Origin: Ignelater luminosus | Taxonomy: Eukaryota; Arthropoda; Insecta; Coleoptera; Elateridae | Assembly (NCBI GenBank): GCA_011009095.1 | Contig: VTPC01091024.1 | Span: 44,415-108,414 of the forward strand | Reading direction: 5' to 3' | Length of the DNA stretch: 64,000 bases | In this document: in pieces, positions 46,285 through 59,908 of the stretch | Layout of the letters: each line of letters starts with the position of its first letter | Position numbering within the stretch: position 1 is the first letter of the stretch | Notes under the pieces: generated by a model | Seen by the model: the letters and a program-made list of their open reading frames with translations, nothing else | The model's database searches: none | What the model was told of the DNA's origin: nothing | Translations under genes and position numbers: made by a program

Positions 46285-49200
46285 TCAAACACCATTAATA
46301 CATGATTAGGAAGTAGCTAAACTGCACGCCGCACATCTTGTCTTTCTGCTTCCTCTAAATTTAAATGGTATCAATTAACTTTGTGTGTTATAGTAAGTAG
46401 TAAGTTCCAAGGCAGAAGCTAATATCAGTATCTCGAGACAAACTTTATCTATCTGATTTTTGTTACAGAGAAGCCCCTGCTCTAATGAGCGATTTCGTAA
46501 CAGTTTCAGCAGATTCAGTAGATTTAGAGAATTTTCATTCGGATGTACAAATGAACATCTCAGTCGTATCTAATGTTGGGCTCAGACCATATCATTATGT
46601 ATTGAGACAACTACGAACCCTGCATGATTTTCCAATATTATTTTACTATATAACTTTCTTTTTCATATTTTGGTCAAATGTATAATATAAAGCTTGTTTT
46701 CATTGACCAATCAAACCTCTGGCCACATCTCTGCTGATTACCCGTATCAATGCATATTTTATTCAAAATGTAACCTTTTTCTTTAACCATAAATTTGTTT
46801 TTCCAAAAGCAGTTCAAACCAAAGTAATAAGCATTAGCTCATTTATCAGAACCTGATTATTATTAACGGCATACCATACATGACTCATAGTTAAACAAAA
46901 AGAAGCATGTTCTAAATGATGTTACTCAAAATAGGTTATTTGCACGAAGCAATAATTACAATTCATTGTAATGAAAACTAGACAAATCTTCCGCAAACTC
47001 AGAATGTTTGACTAAATACTCCACAATATTCTCCAAGTTGACTAAAGAAATAAGGAAAGCAAATCTAAATAATTTCATAAACTAAAGTTTTACAGTTCAA
47101 AACAGTGAAAAAAGCAACGGATATATTTGCTGGCACAGAGATTACACACAAACAAAATGGTACAGTCAGGTATTAATTTTACTAAATATTTCTATCCTAA
47201 TTTTTATTAAAATCTGAAAGCAAATTAAAACAAACAATAAATTTCTAAGGTCTGTAACTGTTACTGTATATCAAATAAAGGAGCTAATACTGTAATCTCA
47301 AAATATGCAGATCTATGTTTTTAAGTACTTTTTTCTTTTATCAAAAGTCAGGGAAAAAATATCTAACAAGTAAATTTAAAATTCAATAGCTTCAGTTAAT
47401 AATTAACTCTATTATATGATGTGTCAACAATTAGTGCATATTATCAATCAGTTCTCATCTCTACTGGTGAGAACGTAAATGGTTTATTTAATAAATCAGA
47501 AGATCTTATAAAGGCAATTGTATCAGCAACTAACATTTGATTTAAATCAAAACTTAAATACAAGAAGTGCTGGTCATAAGTGGCATAAAATTTCGGGGTA
47601 ACTGTACTGTAAGCAGCAGGAAGAGTGAGAGCGGTAAGGCGATGGCAGTGGCCGGACCGGTCTGTGGTGCTGATCGTTGATATCGTCCGACTGCGCTTGG
47701 GATACATCATCGATTCATTGATTAGATATTGGTATAGTCTTCAAAACCGTTTTAAGCTCACATCCATTTAGATTACGGGTTAAATCCCAATTAAAGCATG
47801 AATAATGCTGCAGTTATGAATAAAATTTTTCAAATTGGTTCCAATTTATGGATGTTTTCTATAATTATTTCTTGTTTCATCTTTTAACCAACTTTATTGC
47901 TTATAGATAAATTTTATACTAATTTATAAAAGATATTTAACACAGAAAAAGGTCGTAATGCTGTAAAATAATTTCTTAATTAAAAAAAAGTAAGACAGTA
48001 GTAACTTTATTATAGAAAAGACTTCAGTATTTCAGATAACATTTAAGATTTTATGAATTGCTTTTTTTGAAGAGGTACATACATAATAAAGGTAGGAATT
48101 CAGCACATATACAGACCACCTGTTACACTTGAATCTACAACGAATCTCAACTTATTATTGCTTTTGAATTTAGTAATTGAAATACGCTACTGTGAATTAA
48201 TTCATAATGTGCTGTATGTTAAGAAATTAAACTGCTAATTAATATTATAGTTCTCGTTTGAAATGATAAATAGCTTTTAATACAATCTAAACAATATGAT
48301 GTAATTATAATGATTTTACAAGGAGTAAGAAAACCGCAAATAAACTAAAAGGCAAACGAATTTCACACAGTTAAGTTTTAAAGAATTTTCTATTAGTCAT
48401 TCTTTTTTTTGGTGCTACTCACTTGGAAGTTAGGTGGGCTTTTTGTTATCCTACCACTAATTGTTTTCGATAACAGTACTAAATACATTTTATTTCAGCA
48501 ACCTGCTCTAATATGTAAATCCTGTCTCTGCCACATTATACGGTGTGGAAGATAAAGTAATATGGAACAATTTATTATTTCAAAAATAGAGATGTTTTTT
48601 ATTTTTTTTTAGTAAGCATTTCATCCTATATTTACAATTTTAAAATTTATCACCAAGTATTTTGATTTGCTTATCTGAAATCCTTTACTTTTGTATTGTT
48701 TTAGTGAGGAAACTTGAGTGTTCGACGTTTTCTGGGACACCTTGTATACTGCAGAAAGTAAAGAAAATAAGACACGCATAGCACATCACATATCTATTCT
48801 CCCAACATAAAAATAATTCTGATATCATTCTCAAAATGGTCTTCGTGTACTTTTATTGCAATTTTGACAAATAGAATCTTATCTCGTAGGTTTTTAATTT
48901 TGCAAAGAAATATTTTTCAGTAGTTTTTTTCTTACTCTACTTTAACTGTCGATGTCGGGCATAACAGCATAGTTTCTAAATTTCTCATAGATGTCCACTA
49001 TTTACATGTAGAATATCAAGTCAGTTTTCGGATATGCCACTGACAGGAGAGATTTAACTTTTATTTAAACAACCATTACAGCTTTACGATTAAAATCTTC
49101 AAATTCTTTCGAGTTTCCCAAACATAATAACTATGTCGTTTACGTAGAATTTATGAAAATTTTGCAAAAATAAACTTAGATAGGATTTATAAAAACATCA

Positions 49201-51407
49201 CTTTTCAATAATCTAATATTCATCGAATAGTTTACGAGCATCCCATAACGAAAATTGTTTAAATGTTATCTATTTTTAAATAAAGTAGGCACACAAAACA
49301 TATGATTGATGGAGAAAACATTGGTTAACTAGTAAAATAACACCTAAAAAATTTTATGAGCAGGTCGAACAAACCCGTATAAGTTGTCGCATTATTGCCA
49401 GTTTTCGAAATGATGTAATAAGGTAGCCCATTTTACAACCTTTTTATTGCTATATGTAAATATTATTGCTCTCCACCAATTTTTATTGCCATGATTTATG
49501 GTTTATATTTTTATAGACAGTTTGTGACAAAAGTGGAGTGATACATTCAATTTAGTTATTAAATCATTTCATAATTTTTGTATTAGTAGTCGCTACTGAC
49601 ACTACTGTTTTATTGTTTTTATATCATTAGAGAATTAAAAATTTCTTGTTTGGAATGTTGTAACATAAAAAAATTTCCTTTTACATCGCATCATAAAAGT
49701 TTAGAATTTAATAACCTTTATTTTCCGAAACGTTGTTTTAGTAATGTGACCAATTATTTAAAAATGCAGATAAACTGATACAATCTAACAATCCATAAAT
49801 AATTAGTACCTACTTTAGCAAAAGAAAAATACTGATGAAAGAAGATGAATGCTCGGATGATTTGGATTCAATTTAAGAAAGTATAGAATTTCTTAAAGTT
49901 TTTCTAAAATCACTTTTCGGTTTTCCGGAAGTTTCAAATTTAATTCCTATAAAAAATTAAGATCCTATTTGATTAAAAAGCAAACTTCTGCTTAGGCATT
50001 TTAAAAAGTAAAAGTCAGAAAACTGGCAAGAAGCCTTTACTGTATGTTACGCTGTGGTGGGCGGTTTGATTTAACCCGCAATAATTTTAAAATGCCGCTT
50101 GGCATTAAAATAAAGAATTTTTTAACACAGAAAAACTATAATATAAAAAATTTATATGCATTCCAAACGGTAAAAAGTACTTGGAATTTTTTAGTATGAC
50201 ATATTATATTAATTTTTTTGGTAGAAGCTTCGAATCAAATAAAGACAACTTACTCTTGAGAAATAAAAAAAGTATTTTTATGTCCTTCATTATAAAATAA
50301 GAAAATCAACTCATAAAACATTTATTATTGCAGATCATTAGGTTAATTTAATCAAAATAAAAAAAATCAACATCCTGACTATTTTTATATTCCGTCAGGA
50401 TGTTTAAATCTAGTACCGTTCATTTTTCATACAATATGCTGAAATATTTATTTGCATATGAAAAAGAGATGGAGAACTGTTAAAACATACGTATAAAAAG
50501 AAACTAAAATTCTGAAAAAAGTACGTCTCTCAGCTAAATACTTTAATGAACTTAAATAGAAGATATAATCAAATATGCTATTACAATATATTTTAAAACG
50601 AGATGATGTGCACAATGAAATATTGGAGGTAATATTGTTATTATTATAAAGTAGTATGAGAAACAGCAACAGAGTCTGTAATGAAAACTTGCTCAGTAGC
50701 ACGTTCTCATCTGCAATAAAATATTTCATGGTTTTCTTTGGTGGTTGTGATCAATATCAGAACTATAAAGTGTCTTGCTCATATTCTCTTTGACCTCAAA
50801 ATCTCGTTCTTGCCAAAAAAAATTTGGGTTCCATAGTTGCCCACCATATCAAAAACGTCGCATTCCAACAACTGTGATCTGACTATTATTGCAAAATCAG
50901 CCATGCACTGTAACTGTAAACATAAGTTGAATTTTTAAATCGGTAGAGAATTCATCTTCAATGAATCGATTGTAGAAAAGTTGTTAGAAATTCTACAAAA
51001 AACTGATCATTGATTACTATAGCATTCACATACCATCAAATCTTTCCTGTGGTTCAATAGCAAACATAGACACCAAGCAGAAAAAGACATGAATGTCTCT
51101 CATCTTTTCTTTATATTTGTTTTTTATTGAGTTAAAGTCTAATGACGACATAAAATTCCTTTTTTTTTGCTGAGCTGCGAAGGAGCTCTGTAGTCAGACT
51201 AACATAATCGAGAAGCACTCTCTTTACCTAGGGGTCTTATGGTTTTGTTTATTAAAAATTACATAAATAAGTGGTACATCATTATACTCAGAAAATATGA
51301 AGCCTTCCAATGATGTCAAACCCCTCGTGTCATTTAGAAGAAATCAGGTTAGCGCTGTACCTCAAAAATTAATTAAGATAAGTAAACCATTGAAAATAAT
51401 GCAATAA
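46285..51407. other. No firm gene; one GC-richer ORF
   Basis: Mostly AT-rich with stops in all frames. Apart from the ORF at 47444-47710 listed separately, the ORFs here (46485-46685 plus, 50448-50729 minus) look like composition effects. A fragment resembling the cagggtgtcc MITE end lies at 48734-48745. Confidence 0.4.
47444..47710 (-). CDS. Unrecognised 88-residue ORF in a GC-richer patch
   Basis: Minus-strand ATG at 47710, stop at 47444. The first third (MMYPKRSRTISTISTTDRSG) lies in a GC-rich patch (47600-47700) that stands out from the AT-rich surroundings, as coding exons often do here. The rest (KFYATYDQHFLYLSFDLNQM) is in AT-richer DNA. No domain is recognised. It may be a host exon of which only the first part is real; no good splice donor was found at the change in composition. 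Confidence 0.25.
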   Translation of the reverse strand: MMYPKRSRTISTISTTDRSGHCHRLTALTLPAAYSTVTPKFYATYDQHFLYLSFDLNQMLVADTIAFIRSSDLLNKPFTFSPVEMRTD

Positions 51408-51409
51408 TA

Positions 51410-52517
51410 CGAGGGTGGTTTGATAAGTCTTTAGATTAACATAAAACGAAGTGTTTTTTGGTCAAAATTGATTTTATTTTTCTACATAGTCCCCTTTTAG
51501 GTCTACCTACTTCATACAACGATGCTCCAACTTTCTGATCCTCTTCAAAAAAATACGATGTCTGAAAGTGCAAAATACACGTTCACGGCGGCTATCACTT
51601 CATCATAGCTCGTGAATTTCTTTCCTCCAAGCCAGGTTTTCATGTTTGGAGAAAATAGTAGAACTGTTTTCCTCTGCATTTGAAGTCGTTTCGACTGGAT
51701 TTTTTTTCTTCAGCCTGCCAAATAATGATGCATAATATAATCATGTTATTTTTTTTCCTTTTTGCAAATAGTTTATGAACAATATGTCATGTCAATCCCA
51801 AAAACAGTCACAATTAGTTTCCCTGGCGATGGCACCGTCGGCTTCGCCTCCTTCGGAGCAGGTTTGCTTGTTGAAGTCCACTGTTTGGTCTCTGGTGTGT
51901 AATAATGGACCCATATTTTACTAACAAGTCGCCGCAAAAAGTTCATTAAATTACAATTAAATTGATCCAACAGCTCCTTTGAGATGTCCATGCGCACGCG
52001 TTTTTGGTCCAATGTCAACAAGCCCGGCACCCATCGCGCAGACAGCTTCCTCATGTGCAAATCTTTATGTAATATTTATATGCCTGCGATCTGTGCTATC
52101 TCTCTTATTTTCATTCGACAATCATCTAGCACGATTTTATGGACTTTTTCGATGATATCCTCAGCGGTTGCTGTTTTTGACCTTCCCGGATGCTCTTCAT
52201 CAAAGACACTCGTACGGCCATGTTTGAACTCTGCTACCCAGTTTTTACGGTGGCGAACGAAGGGGCAGACTCCCTGTAGACAGCGTCCAACTCGGCTTTT
52301 TCTTCCGTTTATAACTGAACGATATTCGACTACCTTCATTCTTTACAAATCATTAACATCGACTACCACAAACGACTGTCAAACAAAAACTACGCGTCCA
52401 AAATTGGTGACATTTTCAGCAGTGCCACCTGAAGGATGGACCATCGTAACTATAAAAGCATTTTGACCTGCGGCGCCATCTTCATAGTCAGCCTAAACAC
52501 TTATCAAACCACCCTCG
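51410..52517 (-). mobile_element. Mariner element, internally deleted
   Basis: A 1108-bp element flanked by TA (51408-51409 and 52518-52519). The inverted ends are identical over cgagggtggtttgataagt. The ends differ only at two positions from the corresponding bases of the mariner at 8971-10263, so the two belong to related lineages. The transposase runs on the minus strand and is broken. Confidence 0.93.
51480..52339 (-). pseudogene. Mariner transposase with catalytic core deleted
   Basis: The N-terminal segment (52339-52076) holds VEYRSVI, WVAEFKHGRTSVFDEEHPGR and KIREIAQIAGI. After a stop and frame change, RKLSARWVPGLLTLDQKRVR (about 52055-51995) is the usual linker. The first catalytic motif reads SKIWVHYYTPE, so the normal TVDETW has lost its Asp. 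The reading reaches VTVFGID and stops. Further on, in other frames, FSPNMKTWLGGKKFTSYDEV and AAVNVYFA (51655-51565) are the C-terminal part. The join at about 51665 lies between the sequence before the second Asp and the sequence after the third, so both remaining Asp are deleted. The total is about 185 bases shorter than the full mariner in this window. Non-functional. Confidence 0.88.
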
Positions 52518-52519
52518 TA

Positions 52520-55500
52520 AATTTCAACCATTTTAATACGGTTCCGTACTTTTGGATATGGAAAGCCCTTTCTTTTTTTTGTTGCTATCGTTTCTGCGTA
52601 AATAAAACGAAAACTAGTGAAGAGAAGCTACCTAATAAATAAACTTACAACAAACCAAATGTTCTGTTTATGGCTTGTACAAAATTACCAAATCTACGGC
52701 GAAAATTGTTTAAGCAAATGCTGCCATCCGGTTCTTTGAATGCCAACAAAATTCTGAACGAAATCCCTTAAATATCATAAAAACTTATTGTCCGTATTAG
52801 TACAAATTGTCGGAAACGTTAAAAAAAGCTGATATTTTTTAAACCTGGCCAAAAATTACATCAGGAAAAGCAATAAAGCGTTAAAAATTTAAAAATACTG
52901 GTGAACCCCATCTAAACGTGTTCATATGAATCATCAATCTTCTCTATAATCCGCACCCCTTAATTCCACATTGCACTGCATGGAACCGAAGAAAGTGCAA
53001 AAACATGAATTATCGAACCAGTCTGTTGGTTTTAAAGAGCAAACTGATAGGTCGTAATCTATAGTTTGATCTTTAGTAATTTCTTATACCTTTACGTTGT
53101 CTAATTTAAAGTGAATTGTAGGACATTTTATTCAAAAGTGCTTCTATGTGAATTTAATTTCTGATTTATGAATTACTATTTACGATGGGCAACATGGATT
53201 TTTCTAAAAGACCGCGCTTAGAAACTCAAAACTGAAATCGTTCATAGGTTTAAAAGAAATGAGCCAAATCTTCGGACCCAAAAGATAGAACGGACAGTAC
53301 AATCAATCTTAGTCGAGATTTTCTTTTTTTCTCAACTTTTGCCTCTCTCCGGAAGAAACCCTGTGGGCATCCATGCAGGCGATCAACATTGTCCAAGTCA
53401 TCGTAACCCACTACTTAGCGAGCGTCATTAGCATACTACGCTAACTTGATGTTTTCCATAACAGAACAGAACGATAATTTCCGCAGTTTTTGACATCAAA
53501 GCTTCATCACTGCTTCAGATATTACGTCTGTCACCTTCACCACTGTTTTACCACGACTTGTTCCACCAGGTTGTCGCAAATAGCCAATGAAGAGAATAAG
53601 CTGCATAGTACTTCTTGCGGGCCGTCCCCGTGTAATATTATGCCAGAGTTTCCATTTAAATTCCCTGACCAAAATGATAAAATTTCTCTAACTATTCTAT
53701 AAAGTGAAGAAGCAGCCAACTTCAAGTCATAATCATGAGGGATCAAACATACGTCTGAGCACCAACAGGCTGTAAAATTACCGAATGTTTAGCAATATAC
53801 TGTGCTTTGATATCAGTGGCTTGCAAATAATTGTATTTTCTCTGACTAAAAAAATGTGCAAATGTATATTTGTTCCATCACGAGTTAGCTCCTTCTTCAC
53901 TGTATTGCAAAGATTGATACTGATCTTCTACAGCGCATGCCTTGATCACTTTCTAACATACCATATCGTTAAACGAAAACAAGGAATTAGCGGTAAATTC
54001 AAAACTGTACTTCTACAAAGATTTTTCCTGGTCTGTATTTAAACTCCCTGATTTTACACTGAAATCTACAGGACTTCTTGACTAATATATAAAATTATAA
54101 AATTCACTGACTTTTCCCAGTTTCCCAGGCCTTCCAAAAGTGTGAAAACTCTGTATGCGGATGGACAAGAACATTGGCTGGTGATTCATCTTGAACATCC
54201 TGAGTGCACATCAACAGCTTGACTGGGCTTTGAAAGCTTTCGGTCCTGCGAGCTTTCTGCACCATCCACTTCAGGCGACATCTACAGTCATCGGAACCTA
54301 CTTTCTGCGCTCTCTAGGTGGTTTGCACTGAGAACGACTGCAGGTGAGACTATTACCGTTACAAACCGCTACGTTTTGTCCAACCGTCAGACATTCCACT
54401 GTCCCAGCCGCCACCTTGACCTCCTCTGTCGTCCGTTTATAGTTCAATGTAGAAGCCTATGGAAACAATTCTACAATTTTTGTTGTCAGGTGGTATTCCT
54501 TTGCACTCGTGCTGCGTTTTTAACATCAGCTGTTCAAGTATCAAACATGCAAATGGGAGCCGCATTCGGACATTTTGATATTATAAACATCTAAAATACT
54601 TAAGAAAACACTACACAGGCGTTAATCTATGAAAAGTAACAACATGTTAGGAATTACAAAAGGTAAAAAGTAAATTGTTCAGATCATGTAAACTGGAACT
54701 TCATCTAACACAAACGACAAAATGATAATATGTGTGATTGCACTTCTGCAATGTGGGCAAAGCCGACAGAATCTTAGTAATCTTTTTCTGTAAAAAGTTA
54801 CGCATTCGATGTAATCACAACGTTTTTACATAAAAGTAACGTAACGTCCAATGACACGTGTTTTCGCAAATACTTTATTGTCCACCAAGTGTTCACTTCC
54901 GATTCGCCGCTACATCACTATATTTTATTTCCTTCAGTAGCCATTGAACTTCGACTGTTGTACTTGAATAGTTTTCATTTTAGAATTCTAGAGATATTTC
55001 AGTAACGTATAGAACAAATTTGATAAGCACAGCTTCACATAGGCTCTTTTTTAATTGGAAACAATCTTTTGAAGACCATGGATGATGATTGTATACAATC
55101 GTGTGATGGTAAGTGCATATTCAGATTAGCCAAATTATTGCTGAGAAAAGTCAGAAGAATAAATCTTAAAAGACTGATGAAATCTAATTTATAATTTTTA
55201 TCTTTGTTTGAAATATCCTAATTTTGAAAAAATGTTAGTGCCTCTTACTTACTGGCTTTGTCAATGAAACAATTGTATAACGTACGCCTAGACAGATCTG
55301 TTTCGACCTTATTAGGTCCTATCAGTATGGGAATAGAAGATATTTTATGGCAAATACCATAGAACATACCAATATGGTTGTTTCTGGAAGATTGAGAATA
55401 ACACTAGCTACAAAAACAGAACAACAGATAGCGAACCCTTTTATGCCTAGAACATCACAAAAAAGAAAGTTTCGGGCTGATTTACATGCACAATACCATA

Positions 55501-58500
55501 CCACCATAGATCTTTTTGTAACGATAGCTTTACGAGTTTTTGACAAATGATAGATTTTGAAAATCAATTCTATAGGTATAATAGAATAAAACAAAAAAAA
55601 AGAGAATTCTTCTGACACAAGCAGTCGATAGGTATTATGAGATAGAATCATTAAGCGAAGTTATCATTAAGCAAAGTTATCACACATCTTAGGGTAAGTA
55701 CTAGTTACATAAGCAAACTGTGATTTGTGATGGTCATTAAACAAAGAACTATTGATATGGAGAGTAATTTTAACCTCAACTAATGGCGTATTGTAAAGTT
55801 TGCTTTATGATTTTATGTATTTTTGTAATTAAGTAATATACATGATGAAAATATACATTGATTGCTAGTAATAAAAGAACAATGTTTTACTAGATTTAAC
55901 GGAAAGCTTTCTCCATTTAGCTAGTTACATCTGGAAATATCCTGTCTAATACTGAAGTATCTAATTTATTTACTATAATTACATATGTATATTTTAAATT
56001 ACATGTACAGTCCTTTAATATATAACCACCTGCTACCACGCTGCCTATTCAAAAAACTAAATAAAAATAAATTTATTCTTGGTAGCTTCAAAGTAAGTGC
56101 TCGATAATTAATAACTATACTAACAATAAATAATAACGCAGTAGCGTTTACTATGTTAGTTGAAAATGGTAATAAAATGACGGTTACTGTTTAAATAGAC
56201 AACAAACTAATGAACAATTCAGACACTTTTTGAAAATATTTAAATTAACATGTCGCTAATGCTTTGCAACCATTCTTGTGTTTATAATTATTACCTGGGA
56301 TGAAAATTATTACCTTCGCAACTAACGTCGACAAAGCTTAGTAAAATAAACTATGCGTTTCGGAGAACAAAGTAAACACAATGTGTCAAATTCCACTTAA
56401 AATATCATGTATCAACCAAAGGTAAAAAATTATTACTACACCGACATAAAAATGCGCCCGAAAAACCTATAATTATGGGTATCGGATCTGTATATTGAAT
56501 AAAGAGCTCCCTTCGGCAGTGGGGAAAATAAGAGAGGGGTTAATTCTAGTGCTCCAAAGAGGTTATAAATCAGTTCTTTTGCAGGAATTCACGTACGTGC
56601 TTCCTGGCTGCCAGTAAAGTTTAAATTATGAGCAATAATAACGTTGCAATACCCCCTTACATGTAGATATTGTATCTTTGTATAATGAAAGTGACCCTTA
56701 TTTTCAAAGACGACCTTCAAATGTAACATCGAAAATTAGGTTGCTCTATTTTATTGTCCAATAATAGTCTTATTCAATTAATTATCGAAGCGAAGACATT
56801 TCCTTGTGACGAAGAGAATTCCGAAGAACACACTCGGCAATAAATTATTTAAAATTGATTGTGTGGCAAAAGGAAATTTATATGGAGTCTCGTGGACACA
56901 ATCTTTAACCGGATACGTTTGACAGCGTATAATTTGGAACGAACAGCTAGTTTTTCTATCACAGGTCACCTGTGGTTACTATATATATTTATGGTAATCG
57001 TCAAAAAATTCTGAAAACCAATGAAGAAAAATGCCAATCGGTTCGATTTATTTATTATTTTATTTTAAAATCTGCGTTTTTGCACTTCGGTCATTAATTA
57101 AAGGGAAGTTTAACTGTATGGAATAGATGCAAGAAATATATTTCGATTCTATTTTGTTTATCTTGAAATCGTTGAAAGGTTTATTTTATAGCAATTTCTA
57201 GATTTTGATTTCATGGAGATTTTCATCTATATAGCTGTAGGTATTTACAGTTACAAATTCAAATTTTTCTTTGTGTTTAAATAAAAAATTTACAATCCTC
57301 ATAAAAAGAGCGTAAGTATAACTATTAATTTTTATTAAGTAATTACTCTGAACTGCTCTCCACTTACTTGTTATTTAAGTTTAATAATTATCGCAAGTAT
57401 TAATTACAATTTTACTATTATGACCAAAGCTGCAATTAAATGTACTGCAAATAATAGACATCAATCTAAAATTACAGTATGTATGATGAGCTATGAATTT
57501 TATTATCTCTTGAAGTTGACTACGAAACATTACATAGCATATTGCTAAAAAATCTTTAGGAGATGTTTGGTGATGGTAACTCACATTAAATCATTTTAGA
57601 GCCGATAGTTTCTGTTTTAGATACATTCGTAATCATCCTAAAGTTGCAACCTATTAACCACAAGCAATGACACAAACTCTAAGCAGGTAAGCTGGATAGT
57701 TATATAAACTGTGTTCTAAGAATTTACATCAATATGTGGGAAAGTCCAACCTCCTAATAAATAACAACTACATAATATGTAATACCATTAGTAGACATAT
57801 TTAAACATTTCTTAATATTTTCATTTTCATTAGCATTACGTTAATATCTGTATTACATCTTACTAATATGTGGTTAAAAATATCCCACTGTTAACCATAT
57901 TTAAACAAATGAACGAAATATTAATGGGGACGAAAAGAAACTATGGATTCTAAGAAACAAAAGAGAGGTTTCAGTTGCAACAAATCAGTAAGTGATATTA
58001 ACCATTAGGAGAAGAGCTAAGGTCCGAAATAATACGCAACGCTAAATACCATTGCTTTATTCAAATAACTGAACTTTAACAGCTTGTAATATTCAGAAGA
58101 ACTTCGAAGAGAAAAATCACTGGCAACATAATAACTGAACTTAAATAGCATAGCAAATCAGCTAAATGAATATGTAATTCAAAAAGTTATTTTCTTCTAA
58201 ACATGTACTCAAAATCTTCCAGGATATTTCTTTTCGAGTGAATAACAGTGTCGACACATTCAAAGTTTGTTTGGTCAAGATGCGACATAAAACTTGTTAG
58301 AATTTTCTTTGTGTAATTATTTATGGGATGTTTTGTATTAGTTAGCATCAGATCACTTAACTCTAAAGAAGAACAAACTCAGAGTACCTAAATCCAGATG
58401 TCGAAGTTTAGCAAGTTGTTTTATTTTTTCCCAAAAAACATGACTCTCGTACGTGAAAGCTGGCGCTACGCTAAGTACTTACTGATTTAAAGTTTACTCA

Positions 58501-59027
58501 ACACATATGCACATTCTATTCAATTCGGATCAACTTGAACTGCTTTACCACAAAAACCAGTACCGGTGCTTAGTCACACCAAATATTAATACTGCAATGC
58601 ACAGTTATAGAACTGAAACTGATTTTCGAGAAAGGATTAACAGATTATGTCAAATCTGAATCTTTCAATCTTGAGCAATTACATTTGTTAGAAATAATAA
58701 GGCTATCATATCCGTTTCAATAACGTTCACACCCCGCAATGCGACGCTATATTACACAGTGGGTACATTTAGAGAAAAATCAAATTTTAGCTACGTTTCA
58801 GACTAATTTGTCTCCGCCGAATACGAAATTCGGTGTTGGCAAGTCCAAAGAGTCCGTTAGCTCGGAATTCAAGATGTCAACCACGTTGTTGCTACAGCAA
58901 CAAATCGTTTTGTATTTATAAAAAGGTACTGTGTCGTTTTAACATTAAATAATCTTGGTTGTCATAACGACATTTCTGTTGTATTAATGGAAAGTAGTTC
59001 TGTTATCGTTTCATTTTTTTCAGTGCA
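52520..59027. other. No gene recognised
   Basis: A long AT-rich stretch. ORFs at 53490-53746, 53785-54042, 54376-54594, 55322-55651, 56778-56969 and 57381-57584 were read on both strands. None shows a domain, and several pairs are mutual shadows. 54170-54340 is GC-richer but unrecognised. No terminal repeats were found. Confidence 0.4.
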
Positions 59028-59908
59028 ATCATAAGCAAGGCACGGATTCTATGCAAATAGATATTTGTAACTATAGATATGTCAAAGAAATGGTTTTGTT
59101 TCTATCCGTATCTAATAAAAAACAATTAAATGGCATCAAAATAAATTTGCATATTTTGCATATTTCGAGTCAATTATGCATATATTTTAATTAAGAGCAT
59201 ATCGATGCATAATTCCTTCGATTTTCTGGGGCAAAATGTAAAACAGTAAAAAATTGAATTTGAAAAATGAGAATCCACACTCATAAACTTTCAGACAACA
59301 TAAAAAATTAAATTTATGCATTGTATGTAGGTATACGATATCACAGAAAGATTTAAAACTACCAAAACGAGAAAAAAAAATAAAATCTAAGAACCCTTCA
59401 AACCTTCAAACAAGTTTTACTTCTCTTTAGAAGTTTTAAGAACCATTGCTATGCCTCCAAGCAATTTCAGTTTAAAGGGGATCACGACACAAAAAACATG
59501 CTTGTCTCAAATTGAAGTTTTCAGGTATTTATATTCCTGTGTAATTTCTCTAAAATTTATTTCATACGATAAGGAAGTTATAACCAATAATTGAGATGTG
59601 TGTGACGTCAATGTGCAGCAGACCGGTCACAACAGACGCTTGACTTTGGCTACGTTAATTGCATTCACATTTACTGGTGTTTTTAAAAATAGTTTTTAGA
59701 TTACGTTTTAAACTTAATATAAAAGTGCCTGCTTGTAGTGTGTACAGGTGTAGAAATAGTTCAAAGAATAAAAGCAACTAAGAAAGGGGAATATTTGTTC
59801 ATAAATTTCCAAACAGGAATCATTCCTCAAAAACGATTTGCTATGTGGTTAGAATACTGTAAATGTCCATGAATTTATCCACGTAGTGAATTGTTTGTAT
59901 AGATACTA

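Noticed and set aside
48730..48750. gggacaccttgtatac as a second full MITE
   Set aside because: Only one end is present; no partner in the expected distance.
52076..52466. 160-codon plus-strand ORF across the second mariner
   Set aside because: It is the complement of the transposase coding strand; the minus-strand frames carry the family motifs.
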